This document shows, in pieces, positions 1 through 9,122 of a stretch of 64,000 nucleotides of DNA. The notes beneath the pieces were generated by a model that was not told where the DNA came from, did not search any database, and saw nothing but the letters and a program-made list of their open reading frames with translations. The stretch's first letter is position 1. Every line of letters begins with the position of its first letter. This DNA is from an uncultured Ruminococcus sp. Lineage in GTDB: Bacteria; Bacillota; Clostridia; Oscillospirales; Ruminococcaceae. The stretch covers positions 62,001 through 126,000 of the forward strand of contig CAJTLC010000004.1 in the NCBI GenBank assembly GCA_910576995.1, given 5' to 3'. The position numbers and the translations under genes were made by a program.

Positions 1-102
1 CCGCTGATATTTTGAATAAATAATGCGGCTTTCCTCGTCGGTAATTACTGTTTTTACCGTAGTTGAGCCTACGTCGATACCAAGCGAAAGTTTGTTTACC
101 AT
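1..102 (-). CDS. 2-hydroxyacyl-CoA dehydratase activase-like ATPase (N-terminus only)
   Basis: The first 34 codons of a minus-strand gene that runs off the left edge. The start is ATG at 102 with a GAGG ribosome site about 7 nt upstream. Residues 5-16 read LSLGIDVGSTTV, the phosphate-binding loop of the BadF/BadG/BcrA/HgdC ATPase family (actin/hexokinase fold). These proteins hold a [4Fe-4S] cluster and drive an ATP-dependent electron to 2-hydroxyacyl-CoA or benzoyl-CoA enzymes, and many large uncharacterised relatives exist. Only the ATPase loop is visible, so the family is fairly sure and the substrate is not. Confidence 0.7.
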   Translation of the reverse strand, partial: MVNKLSLGIDVGSTTVKTVITDEESRIIYSKYQR

Positions 103-297
103 AATTATCCTCTTAAAATTAATTTTTTGAATCTTCGCATTCCGCGCAAATTCTGCTGCTTTTTCTATTATACTACATTTTTCGAAAAAAATAAAGTATT
201 ATTTTTTATTTAATTTTTTTTACACATATTACCTGAGCTGTAAATTTCAAAGAAGCATCCTCTTAAATCTCTGTATAGGAATTAGTCTTTATCATCC

Positions 298-446
298 CTG
301 TCAAATTTGAACTGCATAAGGGACTGAGTCCCTTATGCAGGAGATTTTTATGGGTGACTCCCTACAGTGTAGGGAGATGCCTGAAAGGCAGAGGGTACGG
401 CACGTTCTTGGGCGTCCCCTTAAATCATACAGCACAAGTAAATGCC
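298..446. repeat. Palindromic repeat block, family-1 copy A, overlapping the 3' end of deoD
   Basis: This block holds most of the 103-424 gap. A 12-bp perfect palindrome (312-323 with 329-340), an 8-bp palindrome (358-365 with 369-376) and the motif TTTACTTGTGCTGTATGAT (minus strand, about 426-444) are visible. That last motif recurs at 17381, 25319 and 33336. In this copy it lies inside the last codons of deoD. Other than these hairpins the gap shows no gene. Confidence 0.6.
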
Positions 447-1138
447 GTTTCAAGTGCAATTTCCATCATATCGCGGAAAGTGGTCTGACGTTCTTCTGCG
501 GTAGTTGAAAGTCCTTTCAGCGGACAATCTGATACGGTCAGTATGCAGAGAGCGTTTTTGCCTGCGCGCGCGGCGTTCATGTAAAGAGCGGCGGCTTCCA
601 TTTCAATTGCGAGAACTCCCATTTTGCGCCATTTTGAAAGACTTGCGCTGTCGTCGTAGAACGTATCGCTTGACAAAATATTTCCCGCGTGGAATCTGCA
701 TCCTTTTTTATTGGCGGCATCTACTGCGGCGGAGATCAGATTCCATGAAGCCGTGGGCGCGTAAGTTCCGGGGAGAGCGTACTGGGCGGCATATGAAGAA
801 TTCGTACTTGCACTCAATCCGATTATAACGTCGCGGAGTTCGACATTATCGGCTATCGAGCCTGCCGTTCCCACGCGGATTATATTTTCAACGCCGTATT
901 CGTTAAAAAGCTCATAAGAATATATGCCGATAGAGGGCATTCCCATTCCGCTTCCCTGAACGGAAACGGGGATTCCCTTATAAGTTCCCGTAAATCCGAG
1001 TATTCCCCTTACTTTATTGTAGCAGACGGCGTTTTCGAGATAATTTTCGGCAATAAACTGCGCTCTCAGCGGATCGCCGGGCATAAGAACGGTTTTTGCG
1101 ATATCGCCTATATTGGCGTTGTTGTGCGGCGTTGGCAT
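425..1138 (-). CDS. deoD: Purine-nucleoside phosphorylase, DeoD type
   Basis: Cytosolic enzyme that splits purine (deoxy)ribonucleosides with phosphate into base plus (deoxy)ribose-1-phosphate for purine salvage. At 237 aa it has the normal length of hexameric bacterial PNPs. Visible motifs are MPGDPLRAQ near residue 19 (phosphate loop), GSGMGMPS near 62, EMEAAALY near 178 and SDCPLKG near 203 (the Asp protonates the purine). ATG at 1138 has a strong AGGAGG. It is the last gene of a birA-flippase-deoD operon, 14 nt after the flippase. Oddity: the final residues TCAV and the stop are encoded by a palindromic repeat that recurs in the window, so the natural C-terminus was probably replaced. Confidence 0.95.
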   Translation of the reverse strand: MPTPHNNANIGDIAKTVLMPGDPLRAQFIAENYLENAVCYNKVRGILGFTGTYKGIPVSVQGSGMGMPSIGIYSYELFNEYGVENIIRVGTAGSIADNVELRDVIIGLSASTNSSYAAQYALPGTYAPTASWNLISAAVDAANKKGCRFHAGNILSSDTFYDDSASLSKWRKMGVLAIEMEAAALYMNAARAGKNALCILTVSDCPLKGLSTTAEERQTTFRDMMEIALETAFTCAV

Positions 1139-1151
1139 ATGAAATCCTCCT

Positions 1152-2597
1152 TTATGCAGTTTTGGAACTGCGCTTTTTTAGTACTTTGTGCATGGTCGCT
1201 TGAAGAGCCTTGAAATTGTAAGCAATAACAGCGGCGCAAAGCGGAATGAGCCACAATCCCCAGAGTTTGGGCGACTTAATTATAATTACGCACATAATTA
1301 TGATGACGGCGGTATTTACAAGAGATCTTGTAAAATTGACCTTAAACGGCACATAGAATCTTGCGTCTACCATACGGATGAGGAAGCACATGAAGTAACT
1401 CAGGAAAGTTGCGATAGCCGCCCCTTGGATTCCCCATGCGGGAATCAGGAAATAATTAAGGATCAAGTTTGCAGCACAGGCAAACGCGCTTGTCCAGAGG
1501 CTGTTTTGAGTGTGCTTAGTGGCAGTGTAAATTCCGCCGAGAAACTGATCAAGCGACAGGAAAATTGCCGAAGCCACAAGGATAGGCGCATAAATGTAAA
1601 CGGTGGAATATTCTTCGAAGTTTGAGGTATTATTCAAAAACGCCGTGACAGGCTTTATAAAGAGAAGCAGTCCTGCTGAAGCTATGAATAGTACGGCTTC
1701 GTAGGCGTTGTAAACCCGCTCGTAAAATTTGCTTCGGTCGGCGGATTCATTTTCGGAAATTGCGGACATATTCCACGCCTGGAAGAATATTGTAGATACC
1801 ATTGATATTAGATTAGGAACGATGGCTGCCAGACTGTAAATTCCCGCCATATCAAGACCGAGCTGAACGCGCGAACTATGCATATTGGAAATAAAAAGGC
1901 GGTCGGAAAGGCTGGTTATAGTCCACATTACAATAGTCGGAATAAGGGGGATAGAATAGTTCATCATTTCCTTTGCAAGGGAAATTTTGAAATGCTTAGG
2001 GCTGACGAATTTGTAAAGTTTTGCAGCTAAGAACAGAAAGACCGACGAACAGAGATCGGAAAGGATAACGGCGAGCATGAATCCCTTTACGCCCATATGA
2101 AGCCATTCGATAAACAGCAGGTTGAAGATGAGCAGCAGCAGAGTCGCTAAGATTCCGTCGAGAGCGAACAGCTTTACCATATCGCGGGCGCGCACAAATT
2201 GAGCGCACAGCATTCGCAGCGAGGATGTGCAGACGTAGACAGAAAGAAGCAGGGAATAGCCCTTTATAAAGCTGAGCGTCGAAATAAACCGCAAGCCGGG
2301 TACGATAATGATCACCGCAGCCATGCCGGCAGCCGTGATTATTGAAGAAGTTGTGAATACGTCGCGTTTGTCATAATTTTTATCAAGTCCGAATCTTATC
2401 AGATATTCCTGCAACGCAAAGGTGAATATCGGCTGCAAAAACAGCGCGGTCATTTCAAGCTGACTTTTTATTCCCATGCCTATCGGATCAATATTTTTGG
2501 TGTAAAGTCTTGTAAGAAGCAATACTAAAATTTTCGAACCAAAGCTGCCGATAGCAAATATCATTGTATTCAGCGCAAGTTTTTTATATTTATTCAT
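1152..2597 (-). CDS. Oligosaccharide flippase family protein (Wzx/MATE-like)
   Basis: An integral membrane protein of 481 aa with about 12-14 hydrophobic segments spread over its whole length, short basic loops and a basic C-terminal tail (VLKKRSSK). The layout and the N-terminal pattern (NTMIFAIGSFGSKILVLLL) fit polysaccharide-biosynthesis flippases of the MOP superfamily, which turn lipid-linked glycans to the outer face of the membrane. No glycosyltransferases are adjacent, so the cargo is unknown. It sits 16 nt after birA and 14 nt before deoD, probably on one transcript. Confidence 0.85.
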   Translation of the reverse strand: MNKYKKLALNTMIFAIGSFGSKILVLLLTRLYTKNIDPIGMGIKSQLEMTALFLQPIFTFALQEYLIRFGLDKNYDKRDVFTTSSIITAAGMAAVIIIVPGLRFISTLSFIKGYSLLLSVYVCTSSLRMLCAQFVRARDMVKLFALDGILATLLLLIFNLLFIEWLHMGVKGFMLAVILSDLCSSVFLFLAAKLYKFVSPKHFKISLAKEMMNYSIPLIPTIVMWTITSLSDRLFISNMHSSRVQLGLDMAGIYSLAAIVPNLISMVSTIFFQAWNMSAISENESADRSKFYERVYNAYEAVLFIASAGLLLFIKPVTAFLNNTSNFEEYSTVYIYAPILVASAIFLSLDQFLGGIYTATKHTQNSLWTSAFACAANLILNYFLIPAWGIQGAAIATFLSYFMCFLIRMVDARFYVPFKVNFTRSLVNTAVIIIMCVIIIKSPKLWGLWLIPLCAAVIAYNFKALQATMHKVLKKRSSKTA

Positions 2598-2613
2598 TTT
2601 ACTGATTCTCCAT

Positions 2614-3591
2614 TTATTTTATGATTCTGCACAAATTCGCTTCGCCGGAAGAGAGTATGAATTCTTTTCCGTTGTCGAGCATTATCCTGAGATTTGCATT
2701 ATCATCTACGCCCTCCGCAAATCCTTTTATTGTCTGATTTCCCATATTAGCCGTAATAGGATTTCCCGTAAGTATTTCGCGGCGTCGGTATTCATCGAGA
2801 TGAATGCGGTCTTTGATTCCGTCGAGGTAAAATTCCAGCCGTTCAAGAATAAGAGCGCACAATTCATTGCGGCTTATTATCCTGCCGGACGCGTCTTCCA
2901 CCGTTGTAACGCGGCTTTTGAGTTCCTTTCCGAAATCAAAACTGCGGACATTGACGCCTATGCCAATTACGGCGAAATCGAGCATATTCATCTCCAGTCC
3001 GAGAGAAGCCTCCGTAAGGATGCCGCAGATTTTTTTTCCGTTCATATAGAGATCGTTCACCCATTTTATGCCGACGTCGCAGCCGCAAAGCTGTTCAACA
3101 GCTTCAGCGGACGCTACAGCGGCGACGGAAGTTATCAGCGGCGCGAATTCAATGTGAAATTCGGGGCGTATGATAACGCTCATGTACAGTCCGATTCCGG
3201 GCGGCGATTCAAATTTTCGTCCGAGTCTGCCTTTCCCCGACGATTGTTTTTCGGCAATAACGACCGTACCGTGAGCTGCTCCGTTTGCAGCAAGTTCTTT
3301 CGCATAATTATTTGTCGAAGAGATCTCGTCGAGTATAATTATTTCAGAACCGAGTTTTTTCGATTTGTTTTTTAAAATTATTATCTCTTTTGACAAAACG
3401 TTGCTGTCAGAAGATAATCTATAACCTTTAGCTGTAACGGAATCAATTTTATATCCGTCGTTTTCAAGTGATTTAACGGCTTTCCAGACCGCGTTTCGGC
3501 TTACTCCAAGCTGTCGGGCGAGTTCCGAACCTGATATATATTCGCCTCCGGCGTTTAAGAGTTCAATAAGCAGGGTTTTTTTAACGTTCAT
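2614..3591 (-). CDS. birA: Bifunctional biotin--[acetyl-CoA-carboxylase] ligase / biotin repressor
   Basis: Activates biotin with ATP and transfers it to the biotin carboxyl carrier protein. Class II BirA proteins also repress biotin genes. At 325 aa it has an N-terminal winged helix (residues about 1-60, LARQLGVSRNAVWKAV), then the catalytic core with GKGRLGRKF near 120 (biotin/AMP loop), KWVNDLY near 184 and GIGVNV near 225, followed by the small C-terminal SH3-like domain. The ATG at 3591 has GGGAG 7 nt upstream and a good promoter at 3621-3649. It is the first gene of a three-gene operon. Confidence 0.95.
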   Translation of the reverse strand: MNVKKTLLIELLNAGGEYISGSELARQLGVSRNAVWKAVKSLENDGYKIDSVTAKGYRLSSDSNVLSKEIIILKNKSKKLGSEIIILDEISSTNNYAKELAANGAAHGTVVIAEKQSSGKGRLGRKFESPPGIGLYMSVIIRPEFHIEFAPLITSVAAVASAEAVEQLCGCDVGIKWVNDLYMNGKKICGILTEASLGLEMNMLDFAVIGIGVNVRSFDFGKELKSRVTTVEDASGRIISRNELCALILERLEFYLDGIKDRIHLDEYRRREILTGNPITANMGNQTIKGFAEGVDDNANLRIMLDNGKEFILSSGEANLCRIIK

Positions 3592-3620
3592 GGCATTCTC
3601 CCATTATAAAATATATAATA

Positions 3621-3649
3621 ATTATACCACATATTTACAATAAATACAA
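3621..3649 (-). promoter_or_regulatory. Sigma-A promoter of birA operon
   Basis: On the minus strand, TTGTAT and TATAAT are separated by exactly 17 nt, about 30 nt before the birA start. Seen directly; transcription itself is inferred. Confidence 0.7.
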
Positions 3650-3800
3650 GTTATTATTTGAAGTTTCTGAAAGGTATGTAGGGAGTCGCCTTACCATACG
3701 TTAGTATGATTTCGTCGTATCCTTGATAAATTTGATTTTTGGCTGCATCTTTCGGCAAGGTTTAGTTGGTGGAGGAATACTCCGTTTCAATCGGCTGAAT

Positions 3801-3915
3801 TTATGCAGGGTTATGCAGGGTTGAAGGGTATTTTCTATCCTATCATATAAAAAATTTGAAAAGAAAAAATATATAGTATATAGAAAACGGTGCAAACCCT
3901 GCATAACCCTGCATA
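3801..3915. repeat. Inverted pair of tandem decamers
   Basis: A 21-bp perfect inverted repeat (3802-3822 with 3895-3915). Each arm is itself a tandem copy of the decamer TTATGCAGGG. The 72-bp spacer is AT rich. A short open frame crosses the block but has no ribosome site and looks non-coding. It fills most of the 3650-3930 gap. Confidence 0.75.
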
Positions 3916-3930
3916 CGGGAGGTGACAAAC

Positions 3931-5730
3931 CTAAGAAAATACGGCTTTGATAACAGCTAATATACGTTTTTTGATACTTTTGGAGTATACGAGTTCTGCG
4001 GCTTTAGCCGGGCGGTTTGTGATGATATTATCGACGCCGAGAGCGGACATACGCTGAATATCGTTAGTATTATCCACAGTCCAGACAAATATCCGCTTGC
4101 CGTTCTGGTGGGCGTTGTTGACTACGGAAGAATTAACAAAAAGATGATTCATGCTGAGAGCGTCGATATATTTCGATTTATTGATGGAAGAAGCGGAAGT
4201 ATTTGCGATAAGTCCTGTTTTTATATCTGGCGAAACAGATTTGACCTTTTTCAGCACGCTATAGGAAAACGACGTTATATAGCAGGAATTTTCCAATCCG
4301 AATTCTTCTATCGTCTCAACTGTTTTAGCAACGGTCAGATCTGTTCCGCCGTAATCCTTTATCTCGACATTATACAGTATATTGCCTCCAAGTTCTTCAA
4401 AAACTTCGGAAAGCAGCGGTATTTTTGCGTCTGCAAATTCGCCGCCGAATTTAACTCCTGCCGATAGCTGCTGTAATTCAGCATAGGTATGATCCTTTAA
4501 TTTTCCCTTGCCGTCGGTAACGCGGTCAAGTTTTTCATCATGGAATACCACAAGCTGACCGTCGGAAGTAAGCTGAACGTCAAGTTCGATATAATCCGCA
4601 CCGCTTTCCGCAGCAGATCGAAAAGCGTACATAGTATTTTCAGGTGCAGAAGAGGACGCTCCGCGATGAGCCGTGATCTGAGTTCTGGTGATTATTCCGA
4701 CATTAAGGCTTATATTGCCTTTGTATATTGATTTAAGATAATTGTAATTTAAAGTAATGCTTACTGCAAAGGTTGTGATGATTATAATAATTTTCGGCAG
4801 CAGTTTCATTTTCGGTTTCGGATCGTAATTAAGAATTTCGCTTTCTGATTCGGGTAATATCGCAAAAAACTGTCTCGTAAGACAGCATATTATTGCAGGA
4901 GCGATCAAAAATGAAGATATCGCCGAAAAAACGTCTCCAGCGTAGCGTAAAACTTTCAATGCCGACAAAAAAGCCCTCTGCGGACTGGAAAATCCTTTGA
5001 TAAAGAGCAGTATCACAAAGCTTATGACGAACGTTGCCGCCGCGGCTGCAATGAACATACATATAATCCATAATATTACCGAAAGAGCCGTATTCAGGCG
5101 TTTTCCGTCAACAAGCTTCTTACTGTCCGCGGCGCATTGTTTGATAGATCTGTCGGTTAGTATAAGATAATGGAGGCTATAGCTGTAATTAATTATCAGC
5201 GATATAAAGATTATCTCCAGTATAATAAATGCTGCTATGGCAAGACTGCCGTTGATATTTTTGAAAATTCTCTGTAATATCGGCATAAGCGGAATCATGA
5301 ATACGCCTGACGAAATGGTAAATTTCGTAAGAGGCATTATCATAAGCGCTTTTATGCCGCCGCGGCTTCGGAATGCCTTTCCAACCGCGCCTATTCCTGC
5401 CCGAAACATTCCGCCGGTGGTTATAGCGCCGCCCTTGGCGCAGCATATGAAGCAGGATGTCAGCGCGGAAAGTTCGATAAGCGAGAATATCGCTGAAAAA
5501 AACAGCACTATAACTACTACGGCGAGAGTTGCAGGATGTTTTAGGTATACCCATAATTTTTCGTCGGAAATATAATTTACCTGCGATATTTTCATTGTCA
5601 GGCGCAGAAGCAAAGTGAGTATCGGCGCGCCTATCGCCGTCATAAGCAGTTTAAAAAGCAGTTCGAATAATATAAAATTGGGAAATGCGCGCCAGAAAAC
5701 GCCCATTGACCTGAAAAAATTTTTCTTCAT
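3931..5730 (-). CDS. Membrane-anchored glycerophosphodiester phosphodiesterase
   Basis: Of 599 aa, roughly 1-340 is a polytopic membrane region of the glycerophosphoryl-diester-phosphodiesterase membrane-domain type and about 350-599 is a GDPD TIM-barrel domain. Catalytic features are visible: AHRGASSSAPENT (general-acid His and substrate Arg), ELDV (metal Glu/Asp), FHDEKLDR (second His) and NVEIK. It would hydrolyse glycerophosphodiesters from lipids or teichoic acid. The start chosen is ATG 5730, with GGAGAG 7 nt upstream, rather than an upstream ATG inside a run of isoleucine codons. It is monocistronic. Confidence 0.9.
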   Translation of the reverse strand: MKKNFFRSMGVFWRAFPNFILFELLFKLLMTAIGAPILTLLLRLTMKISQVNYISDEKLWVYLKHPATLAVVVIVLFFSAIFSLIELSALTSCFICCAKGGAITTGGMFRAGIGAVGKAFRSRGGIKALMIMPLTKFTISSGVFMIPLMPILQRIFKNINGSLAIAAFIILEIIFISLIINYSYSLHYLILTDRSIKQCAADSKKLVDGKRLNTALSVILWIICMFIAAAAATFVISFVILLFIKGFSSPQRAFLSALKVLRYAGDVFSAISSFLIAPAIICCLTRQFFAILPESESEILNYDPKPKMKLLPKIIIIITTFAVSITLNYNYLKSIYKGNISLNVGIITRTQITAHRGASSSAPENTMYAFRSAAESGADYIELDVQLTSDGQLVVFHDEKLDRVTDGKGKLKDHTYAELQQLSAGVKFGGEFADAKIPLLSEVFEELGGNILYNVEIKDYGGTDLTVAKTVETIEEFGLENSCYITSFSYSVLKKVKSVSPDIKTGLIANTSASSINKSKYIDALSMNHLFVNSSVVNNAHQNGKRIFVWTVDNTNDIQRMSALGVDNIITNRPAKAAELVYSKSIKKRILAVIKAVFS

Positions 5731-5852
5731 TTGTCTCTCCGTAACAATGGTAATTATTATTATTATTATACAATTAATTTGCATGTATGTCAAATATTTT
5801 TTTGAATTTTATAGTCTCCTTACTTGAAATTGGAACGACTATATACACAAGC

Positions 5853-5880
5853 AAAAAAATACTGCACAAAAAGTGCAGCA
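5853..5880 (-). terminator. Hairpin terminator downstream of GH13 gene
   Basis: Read on the minus strand, CTGCAC and GTGCAG pair around a 5-nt loop and are followed by a run of seven T. It lies 120 nt past the stop of the amylase gene. Confidence 0.6.
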
Positions 5881-5999
5881 TTATAAAATAAATATAGAAG
5901 GGGAATTGGGGGATATTTCAGACAGCAGCGTGATTGCCGACCGCACCGCTGTTCTGATCCTTTTTTATTATATACGGTAATCCTTAAAATAATCTTAAA

Positions 6000-7889
6000 T
6001 TATGCAACAAATTTTGCCTTTATGATCGTATATCCGTAAGGCGCAAGAGTTACGCAGTCGTTTTCAAATTTTCCGCAGTACTGCTCAAAATTCGTGAATC
6101 TGTCAAGCTTTGCCGAAATTTCGTCTACATTTACCTCGTCGCCTGTTCTGTTGACGAAAATTATATAGTCGATATCGTCGCCCTGACGTGTAAATGCGAT
6201 GATGCGATCGTCAATTACCTGACCGTCGTTTATAACGAAATACGTTCTGCCGCTCTTCATATTGGGAATGGATTTTCTTACCCTGCTGAGTTCCGAAACA
6301 TAGGAGATAAGTTCCTGATCTTCGCTGCCCCAAGGATAGCAGCGGCGGTTGAACGGGTCTTTATAGCCCTGAAGTCCCGCTTCGTCGCCGTAGTAGACGC
6401 TGGGAACTCCGGGCAGGAAGAACATCAGTGCCATTGCGGCTTTCAGCATATTCTTTCCCAGCGTATACTGTTCGGGAGTTAGATAGCGTTCCGCCATCCA
6501 GTCCTTGCTCTTATCGTCGCAGTAATCCCCTGCAAGGCGGTTTATAGCCCTTTCAATATCGTGGGTCGATACGAAATTCATGAGAACGTCGATCGACGGC
6601 TGGGGATAATTTTCAAGTATAGTCATTATAGAATATATGAAATCGCGTGGAGTGCCGCCCTTCACGAAATTGATTATTGCTTCCCGGAACGGATAGTTCA
6701 TAACGGAATCAAGCTGATCGCCAAGCAGATAACGTCTTTTTATGCCGTAGCTTTCCTTATTGGAAGCGTCCTCCCAGACCTCGCCGATAACGATTTTGTC
6801 GCTGCCGTAAGATTTTACGGATTTGCGAAGATTATTCAAAAACTGATCGGGCAGTTCGTCGGCAACGTCGAGTCGGAATCCTGCCGCGCCCTTGCTGAGC
6901 CAGTAATGAAGAACGCCCTCGTCTCCACAGATAAAATCCGTGTAATTTTCATTGTTTTCCCAAACGTTCGGCAGAGTGTCGATCCCCCACCATGCTTCGT
7001 ATTCGTTGGGGTAATTGATAAAGCTGTACCATTCATAATATTTGCTTTCTTTGGACTGATATGCGCCTGATTCGTCCTTGTATCTTCCGAATTTATTGAA
7101 ATATCGGCTGTCCGCGCCCGTATGAGAGAATACGCCGTCGAGGATAACGGAGATACCGTATTTTTTAGCTTCCGTACAAAGTTCTTCAAAGTCGTCGTTA
7201 GTACCCAAAAGAGGGTCGGCGTTCATGTAATCAGCCGTATTATAGCGGTGATTTTCATGGGATTCGAAGATAGGGTTCAGATAAATGCAGGTAACGCCCA
7301 GATCGCTGAGGTATTTCAGCTTTGAACGTATTCCCGCGAAATCTCCGCCAAAGTAGTCGTTGTTCCAGACGTGACCGTTGTGATCGGGTTTATACCAAGG
7401 AGTTCCGTCCCAGTCCTCGCGGAGAACTCTTCCGTCAGGAATATTCTCGTGGGTTTCGCCGCTTTTGCAGAATCTGTCGGGAAAGATCTGGTACATTACG
7501 CCGCCCTTGAGAAAATCGGGCGTTTCGTAATCATGAGCATAGACGGTAAGCTGGAATAATCCTCCCTCGCATTCCGCGCCCTCATGGCAGTTTATTTTCT
7601 TGATGTAGTGTCGCGTACCGCCGCTTGTGTAGGAAAAATAGTAGTAGTGTACGTCGCTGTATTGCGGAGTAAATTCGCAACTGTAAACGAAGCAGTCCTG
7701 TTCCTCCGCGGAAACGCTCATGGGAAGAAAGCGTTCTTTGAACCCCGTGCGGAAAAGTACCAGTACAGGCGGAAAATCGGGACGGATATCCTTTGAAAGG
7801 CGGATGGAAAAGCGGCAGGTCTCAAATTGTCTGACCGCTCCGAAAATGGACTTATAGCCCAGATTCCATGTATCATAAATAGGTTTCAT
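6000..7889 (-). CDS. Alpha-amylase family glycoside hydrolase (GH13, neopullulanase/cyclomaltodextrinase-like)
   Basis: At 629 aa it has an N-terminal beta-sandwich (about 1-130, CBM34-like), a (beta/alpha)8 barrel opening with GGVMYQIFPDRF near 138, and a C-terminal beta domain. All four conserved GH13 regions are visible: DGVFSHTGAD, GFRLDVADE (nucleophile Asp), GEVWED (acid/base Glu) and FVSTHDIERA (transition-state Asp). There is no signal peptide, so it should act in the cytosol on maltodextrins, pullulan pieces or cyclodextrins, which fits the nearby glycogen phosphorylase. ATG 7889 is preceded by AAGGAG. The exact specificity is not readable. Confidence 0.9.
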   Translation of the reverse strand: MKPIYDTWNLGYKSIFGAVRQFETCRFSIRLSKDIRPDFPPVLVLFRTGFKERFLPMSVSAEEQDCFVYSCEFTPQYSDVHYYYFSYTSGGTRHYIKKINCHEGAECEGGLFQLTVYAHDYETPDFLKGGVMYQIFPDRFCKSGETHENIPDGRVLREDWDGTPWYKPDHNGHVWNNDYFGGDFAGIRSKLKYLSDLGVTCIYLNPIFESHENHRYNTADYMNADPLLGTNDDFEELCTEAKKYGISVILDGVFSHTGADSRYFNKFGRYKDESGAYQSKESKYYEWYSFINYPNEYEAWWGIDTLPNVWENNENYTDFICGDEGVLHYWLSKGAAGFRLDVADELPDQFLNNLRKSVKSYGSDKIVIGEVWEDASNKESYGIKRRYLLGDQLDSVMNYPFREAIINFVKGGTPRDFIYSIMTILENYPQPSIDVLMNFVSTHDIERAINRLAGDYCDDKSKDWMAERYLTPEQYTLGKNMLKAAMALMFFLPGVPSVYYGDEAGLQGYKDPFNRRCYPWGSEDQELISYVSELSRVRKSIPNMKSGRTYFVINDGQVIDDRIIAFTRQGDDIDYIIFVNRTGDEVNVDEISAKLDRFTNFEQYCGKFENDCVTLAPYGYTIIKAKFVA

Positions 7890-7942
7890 AGTAAACTCCT
7901 TAAATTATAGATCAGGATAGCGGCGGTCCGTGCAGTATTGAA

Positions 7943-8932
7943 TTATGACTTTTTCCGTAAAATCAGTCCGCAGGCTGCAAAAAGTCCTGCAATACATATC
8001 ATAACTGCGGAAACTATAGTCGTTGAAACATCGTCGTTTATCGTGATCGAAAAATTAACGTTTTGCGGCAGAAAATGCAAAGCGATTTTTTCTGCCGATA
8101 AAAGCCACACGGCAGTCATGGCAAGAATCGCGGAAAATTTCAGCATAATATTTATTTTAGCATATCGTATGACCGCAAAAATCGCCCAAGCAAGAATCAG
8201 GCAGCATATCGCGGCAGCTATGCCCGTGATAATACTTTCTTCAGAACCGTATTTAAATGTGCCGTATATTACTACGGCAAATATCATAAACGAATCGGCG
8301 GTCATGCATATAAGGGCTTTATTATTGCCGAGATACCTGCTTATAACTTCGCTGCGTAAAATAAACGGCAGAAAAACTATGAATAAGCCCAGAGTTACGG
8401 ACAAAAACGCCATGATGAACCAGTCTCCGCCGCTGTAGATATTTCCCGAAAGCAAAAGCAGGCAAAGCGAAACATAAGAGAACGCAAGCGTGATAAGTCC
8501 CTTATTTTTCGTCATTATAACGGGAACGTTCAGTATCGAAGCCGACAGCATGAGCGAAGTCAGGAGAATACAGAATTTCGGCAGATCATGCTCCTGAATG
8601 ACGAAAATTATGAAACATGGTATAATTGCTGACAGATATCCAAGAGCAAGAACAGCGTTGTATATTATCATGAACAGCCGATATTTTTTTGCCATTTGTA
8701 CAATCTTACGCTGATTTTCATCGTCGCTTGCCGTACAGAGTTCATGTTCCGTAATATTGAGCGCGTCGCAGATAGGAGATATCATGGTTATATCCGGATA
8801 GGAAAGACCTCTCTCCCATTTGCTGACTGCCGATTCCGTGACATAAAGTTTTTCCGCGAGAACTTTTTGAGAAAGTCCGGCTTCCTTTCGTTTGGTCTGA
8901 ATGAATTTTCCTAATGTAATTTTATCCTGCAT
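7943..8932 (-). CDS. XRE-family regulator with C-terminal membrane domain
   Basis: Residues 1-65 form a helix-turn-helix (GLSQKVLAEKLYVTESAVSKWERG), the rest about seven hydrophobic segments. This is a membrane-bound transcription factor, a common architecture in Clostridia, in which the membrane part may sense envelope stress. ATG 8932 has AGGTG 8 nt upstream and a near-perfect promoter at 8983-9011. Target genes are unknown; the downstream amylase gene is only 53 nt away and could be co-transcribed. Confidence 0.85.
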   Translation of the reverse strand: MQDKITLGKFIQTKRKEAGLSQKVLAEKLYVTESAVSKWERGLSYPDITMISPICDALNITEHELCTASDDENQRKIVQMAKKYRLFMIIYNAVLALGYLSAIIPCFIIFVIQEHDLPKFCILLTSLMLSASILNVPVIMTKNKGLITLAFSYVSLCLLLLSGNIYSGGDWFIMAFLSVTLGLFIVFLPFILRSEVISRYLGNNKALICMTADSFMIFAVVIYGTFKYGSEESIITGIAAAICCLILAWAIFAVIRYAKINIMLKFSAILAMTAVWLLSAEKIALHFLPQNVNFSITINDDVSTTIVSAVMICIAGLFAACGLILRKKS

Positions 8933-8982
8933 ATAATTTTCACCTCATATCAGATTTGGACGTTGCAACTTTCCATAAATTC

Positions 8983-9011
8983 ATTATAGAACAGGGGCTG
9001 CATAATGTCAA
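8983..9011 (-). promoter_or_regulatory. Sigma-A promoter of the XRE gene
   Basis: Consensus TTGACA, 17 nt, TATAAT on the minus strand, about 50 nt before the start codon. Confidence 0.8.
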
Positions 9012-9073
9012 TAAATTTCGGTGAAAACAGGGGTAGACTGTTGGTCGAGCGGCTTAAATACGTCGTTTTAGAT

Positions 9074-9107
9074 AAAAAAGGGAACGAATTTTATCCGTTC
9101 CCTTTTC
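9074..9107 (-). terminator. glgP terminator
   Basis: AAAAGGGAACG pairs with CGTTCCCTTTT (9076-9086 with 9095-9105). On the minus strand the stem is followed by six T. It lies 16 nt after the glgP stop. Confidence 0.85.
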
Positions 9108-9122
9108 GCTGAAAAGTCTGAA

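Noticed and set aside
3701..3928. 75-codon minus-strand frame
   Set aside because: It spans the inverted decamer repeats, has no ribosome site and has low-complexity composition.
5745..5793. Upstream start for the phosphodiesterase gene
   Set aside because: It would add a poly-isoleucine leader encoded by an ATT/TTA repeat; ATG 5730 has the only good ribosome site.
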